Origin: Vibrio renipiscarius
GTDB lineage: Bacteria > Pseudomonadota > Gammaproteobacteria > Enterobacterales > Vibrionaceae
Direction of reading: 5' to 3'
Assembly (NCBI RefSeq): GCF_000827885.1
Contig: NZ_JTKH01000006.1
Coordinates: forward strand, 822,239 to 886,238
Length of the DNA stretch: 64,000 bases
Numbering within the stretch: the first letter of the stretch is position 1; each line of letters starts with the position of its first letter. A program made the position numbers and the translations under genes. A model generated the notes under the pieces. The model was not told the origin of the DNA. It saw only the letters and a list, made by a program, of their open reading frames with translations, and did no database searches. Below are positions 61,676-64,000 of this stretch, piece by piece.

Positions 61676-62815
61676 TTAAGCGACTGCTCTAAATGGCAAT
61701 ACATTGGATTGGGCGACTTGAGGCATGTGATACCAGTCCGGAATCGGTAGCGGCTTAAGCTCGATAACCTCTGAACGTTTGAGTGTTGGACAAAGGCGAC
61801 TAACATCGAATTGTTGGCCGATATCGATGCCAATTTTCCTTAAGCGGGCTTTGTGCTCGTAGAATTGCGATTGACTTAGCGTGTGACGTAAATCGGTGCC
61901 GTGCTGCCAAAGTGTGAAATAATTCATGGTGGTATTAGCTGCACGCACTGTTTCCACAACCCCTGCTTCTAGTAATTGCTCTGCGATTGATTGATGAATG
62001 TCTTTAGTAGCGTGTAGTGTCTTCATAGCGTCTTCCATCGTCGTTAGGTGCTTGTAAAAGTCTTGTTCCGTTACCATTCCGTAAAATTGCAAGTCGTGTC
62101 TTTTCAGTAGTTTTTGTCTGAGGCTGTTTTCTTCACGGACAACGCCGTGCTCTTCGCAGTAATCGATAAGAGTTTCTAAGTACTTAATATGATCTTGTGT
62201 TGTCTTGCTGCTGCGCTTGTATTTCTTAAGACGGAGTTGCATCTCAAATGCCTTGCAGTAGAGCTTGAGCATTTCCCATGCTGAGCCTTCACCCCAGTTA
62301 CAAGTCATTCCATTAGGTTTGAGAATCGCTTCACGCCCTCGCCCCATAGCTACAGAAGACATGCCACGAATAAATGAAAGCTCATTTTCACGGTCAACCA
62401 TGTGGTTACGTGTCCAGTCGATAAGAGTTATTTCCGCGCCATTGCCTATGAGTGACGATGACTTACCATCCGGAGTTTGACGGTGATAAGCACGAGTGTT
62501 TTTAGTGAATGGCGGCAGGTCGTATTTTGCGAGAATGTGGTTATAAATTGCGATGCAATCATCGAGAGAAGTTAAACCAAAAAGATTATCCATGCGTTGC
62601 CAGCGGGACGGATTGCCCTCGACGCGGATACGATTGCCATTACAGCGAATAGTGAGTTTGGTACTAAATGAACCTTCAAGAATTTTTTGGTTAACGCTGG
62701 GAGGAAGCTTTTCGCCAGTTTCCATATCAACACGCTCAATAACATGAGTGCCGACGAATGGAAGCCCACCGTCGGGATGATCTTGTTGAATGAAAAGTTG
62801 GTCAATAAAGAACAC
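61676..62815 (-). CDS. Filamentous phage replication initiator (gene II/X family), 379 aa
   Basis: Rolling-circle nickase that starts phage replication. It matches the phage/plasmid replication II/X family by its size, its N-terminal FFIDQLFIQQDHP and by TKLTIRCNGNRIRVEGNPSRW and RENELSFIRGMSSVAMG further on. GTG start at 62815 with ACAGGG upstream. The Tyr that attacks DNA cannot be fixed by eye. Divergent from the repressor gene with a 109-bp control region. Confidence 0.82.
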   Translation of the reverse strand: MFFIDQLFIQQDHPDGGLPFVGTHVIERVDMETGEKLPPSVNQKILEGSFSTKLTIRCNGNRIRVEGNPSRWQRMDNLFGLTSLDDCIAIYNHILAKYDLPPFTKNTRAYHRQTPDGKSSSLIGNGAEITLIDWTRNHMVDRENELSFIRGMSSVAMGRGREAILKPNGMTCNWGEGSAWEMLKLYCKAFEMQLRLKKYKRSSKTTQDHIKYLETLIDYCEEHGVVREENSLRQKLLKRHDLQFYGMVTEQDFYKHLTTMEDAMKTLHATKDIHQSIAEQLLEAGVVETVRAANTTMNYFTLWQHGTDLRHTLSQSQFYEHKARLRKIGIDIGQQFDVSRLCPTLKRSEVIELKPLPIPDWYHMPQVAQSNVLPFRAVA

Positions 62816-62845
62816 TGGGAAACCCTGTCAAATACATTTTCGTAC

Positions 62846-62875
62846 ACCTTAAAAGTACATGATAGTAAGTGTCAA
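62846..62875 (-). promoter_or_regulatory. Candidate promoter of the phage replication operon
   Basis: On the minus strand TTGACA (62870-62875) is a perfect -35; the -10 18 bases on (TAAGGT) is poor, as expected for a promoter under repressor control. The region also holds a GTAC-N8-GTAC type repeat (62842-62858) that may be part of an operator. Confidence 0.4.
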
Positions 62876-62924
62876 CAGTTTTGTGTATAAAGTAGGGGTT
62901 ATAATTAAATAAAGGGATACCAAA

Positions 62925-63431
62925 GTGGATAATGACATGCTGCAAGATGTACTTAGAAAGGCGCGTACTGAGCTTGGTTTGAAACAGAATGAAGTCGCGG
63001 AAATGGTTGGAGTAACCCAACAAACGTATTTAAAATGGGAAAATGGGAAGTCTGAACCTAAGATAAGCCAAGCAGGAAAGCTAGCATCAGCTCTTAAGGT
63101 ATCTGAAAAAGAACTATGCCAAGGTGAGTTTCACAAACAAAAAATGGATACGTTAGAATTTATTAGAAAAGTAGAAACCCTATTGCAACACGTACCGCAA
63201 TCTGAGTTTTTAATTGGGATACAGGAATACATACATGATGAAGAGGGTTTTATCGACTTTCTACGTAATGCATCAGATTACCCTTTTGAGCTCTTCAATA
63301 TTGAAAAAATCGACAATGCTAGGTACATGTTAGAAATGGTAGAAAGCGGAGCTTTTAAGTTTGAAGACCCACGTACTAAAGAAATGTTTATTGAACAACA
63401 ACAGAAAATAATCGCAGAAAAATCGAAATAG
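62925..63431 (+). CDS. XRE-family phage repressor (RstR-like role), 168 aa
   Basis: The first 65 residues are a classical XRE helix-turn-helix: LGLKQNEVAEMVGVTQQTYLKWENGKSEP. The remaining 100 residues are an acidic helical domain, longer than in CTX RstR. Divergent from the replication initiator, the normal position of a filamentous phage repressor. GTG start at 62925 with AAGGGA upstream; ATG at 62937 is an alternative. Confidence 0.8.
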   Translation: MDNDMLQDVLRKARTELGLKQNEVAEMVGVTQQTYLKWENGKSEPKISQAGKLASALKVSEKELCQGEFHKQKMDTLEFIRKVETLLQHVPQSEFLIGIQEYIHDEEGFIDFLRNASDYPFELFNIEKIDNARYMLEMVESGAFKFEDPRTKEMFIEQQQKIIAEKSK

Positions 63432-63446
63432 AAAACTAGTTTAAAT

Positions 63447-63515
63447 TCCGGTTGTCCGGAGTTAGTTCGGGTGTAACAGGAACCCGAACCGCTTCGCGGT
63501 GAAATCCGGCAGCCT
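63447..63515. repeat. Hairpin cluster in the phage intergenic region
   Basis: Three perfect hairpins in a row: TCCGG-TTGT-CCGGA (63447-63460), GTTCGGGT/ACCCGAAC with a 9-base loop (63465-63489), and CCGC-TTC-GCGG (63489-63499). This density of structure is usual for filamentous phage origins or packaging signals, where single-stranded folds are recognised. Confidence 0.7.
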
Positions 63516-63543
63516 AGGGCGTTCATTTTTGAGTGCCCTTTTC
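63516..63543 (+). terminator. Terminator of the phage repressor gene
   Basis: AGGGCGTTCA / TGAGTGCCCT stem (10 pairs, two G-U) with a TTTT loop and a short T tract, 85 bases after the repressor stop. Confidence 0.65.
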
Positions 63544-63720
63544 TTCGTTTAAGCTCGTTCTTTGTCGGCAAATCGTGGCTGCGGTGTGTGCACCGTTGCT
63601 CGGGACTCGCAGCATGCCCACACACCCCATCCATGCTAATGCCAAACAATGAATTGCGCTGACTAAAACAAAAAGCATCTTTGCAGGAAGGTGGTGTGTT
63701 TTTTCTTGAAGTGATTTGGA
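63544..63720. other. Phage region without a gene
   Basis: About 177 bp containing a GTGTGTGCACC and GGTGTGTGGGCATG type mirror on opposite strands (63594-63630). No frame with a start and ribosome binding site was seen. Confidence 0.4.
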
Positions 63721-63888
63721 CTACTGACCGCGCCAGTTTGGAATGTCGAGGAAATGGCCTTTTGTGGGTGGCTTGGTGCCTCGTTCGCGCACGCGCTCTC
63801 TTATCCCTACGGGTTTAGATACGACGCAATAGAAAGCAAATATGAGAACCATTCCAACAAGAAGCTGAACGCAAAAGAAAAAAATCAT
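63721..63888 (-). CDS. Small phage membrane protein, 55 aa
   Basis: ATG at 63888, TAG at 63721. The first 24 residues are a hydrophobic span (MIFFFCVQLLVGMVLIFAFY), followed by a basic, Pro-rich tail (RERVRERGTKPPTKG) ending HFLDIPNWRGQ. The hydrophobic start and positive tail on one side fit a small inner-membrane phage protein. No match to a named protein; it may be the last gene of the morphogenesis module coming from the right. Confidence 0.5.
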   Translation of the reverse strand: MIFFFCVQLLVGMVLIFAFYCVVSKPVGIRERVRERGTKPPTKGHFLDIPNWRGQ

Positions 63889-64000
63889 ACATCTCAAAAT
63901 TGAACATGGTAATATGACACTAGAAACGCAAAAAACACCATGTCGCTAGACATAGTGCATTTATTAGCATCACAAAGGAGAATTTCGCCCTTGTAATATA
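63889..64000. other. Window end, phage sequence without a resolved gene
   Basis: 112 bp. AAAGGAG near 63974-63980 looks like a ribosome binding site on the plus strand, but no start follows within the window. Confidence 0.35.

Larger units (their letters stand above)
60290..64000. mobile_element. Left part of a filamentous (f237/CTX-type) prophage or satellite
   Basis: To the right of dif lie, on the minus strand, a 65-aa gene, a 226-aa tandem-HTH gene, a gene V-type ssDNA-binding protein and a gene II-type replication initiator, with a divergent XRE repressor, a cluster of hairpins and a small membrane peptide gene. This is the replication and control module of an integrative filamentous phage. 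Coat, adsorption and Zot genes are not in the window and should lie to the right if the phage is complete. The right attachment site is not visible. Confidence 0.85.

Noticed and set aside
60290..64000. Complete filamentous prophage
   Set aside because: No Zot, coat or adsorption genes and no second attachment site are in the window, so only a partial element can be claimed.
1..64000. CRISPR arrays, tRNA and rRNA genes, full insertion sequences
   Set aside because: No spaced direct-repeat array, cloverleaf, rRNA segment or transposase gene was recognised in reading either strand.

Overview
The window looks like the replication-terminus region of chromosome I of a Vibrio, most likely from the Harveyi clade (V. 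parahaemolyticus or V. alginolyticus type). The evidence is the protein content (NorM, NagK, FNR, CcoNOQP, potABCD2D1, Cys-type formate dehydrogenase), several families mostly confined to Vibrionaceae (DUF2960, DUF2987, DUF3080, probably DUF3802), and a 28-bp site at 60262-60289. Both 11-bp recombinase boxes of that site match, from memory, the V. cholerae dif1 XerC and XerD boxes. No rRNA, tRNA or CRISPR array was seen.

Layout. 1-10092: small housekeeping and conserved hypothetical genes (zinc-ribbon peptide, DUF3080 lipoprotein, norM, ribE, fructosamine kinase relative, NlpC/P60 lipoprotein, sterol-desaturase relative, tRNA acp-transferase, nagK). 10155-18537: a metal and cofactor island with a mobB-moeA fusion, mobA and tupCBA tungstate/molybdate import on the minus strand, divergent from a sigma-54 response regulator and its histidine kinase. 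18885-28267: a secreted M66 metallopeptidase, an MscS channel paired with a membrane ATPase, ABC-F YbiT and an orphan prepilin. 28415-38737: the formate dehydrogenase region (fdhD, DUF3305, DUF3306, polyferredoxin, TorD-type chaperone, Tat peptide, FdhA/B/C and a small membrane protein). 39045-49315: OmpA-family protein, CobB sirtuin, polyamine importer, Bax-type glucosaminidase. 49436-59508: ttcA, uspE, fnr and the complete cbb3 oxidase set (ccoNOQP, ccoH, ccoI, ccoS, TauE-like). 59768-64000: a small membrane protein, dif, then the left end of a filamentous (f237/CTX-type) prophage that runs off the window.

The main result is a probable regulon. The divergent tupA/regulator intergenic region and the promoter of the formate dehydrogenase operon, 16 kb apart, share an identical 14-base sequence (TGGGACAATTTGTC) inside a near-perfect 17-bp palindrome. 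Each copy lies about 55-70 bp upstream of a good -24/-12 sigma-54 promoter, and the fdh promoter also has a perfect IHF consensus between the two. The simplest reading is that the sigma-54 regulator and kinase at 15048-18537 switch on both oxyanion uptake and the Mo/W enzyme that uses the metal. Terminal electron transfer is thus represented by formate dehydrogenase on the donor side and cbb3 oxidase with FNR control on the oxygen side.

Other points worth attention are the membrane ATPase whose P-loop lysine is replaced by serine and which is coupled to an MscS channel, the unusual order of the phage replication module next to dif, and four genes shorter than 60 codons read directly from the sequence (zinc ribbon, CcoS, CcoQ, phage membrane peptide). 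Coordinates of starts were moved from the longest possible frame where ribosome binding sites or family lengths argued for it. All assignments come from reading the sequence and from memory of the families; no search was run.
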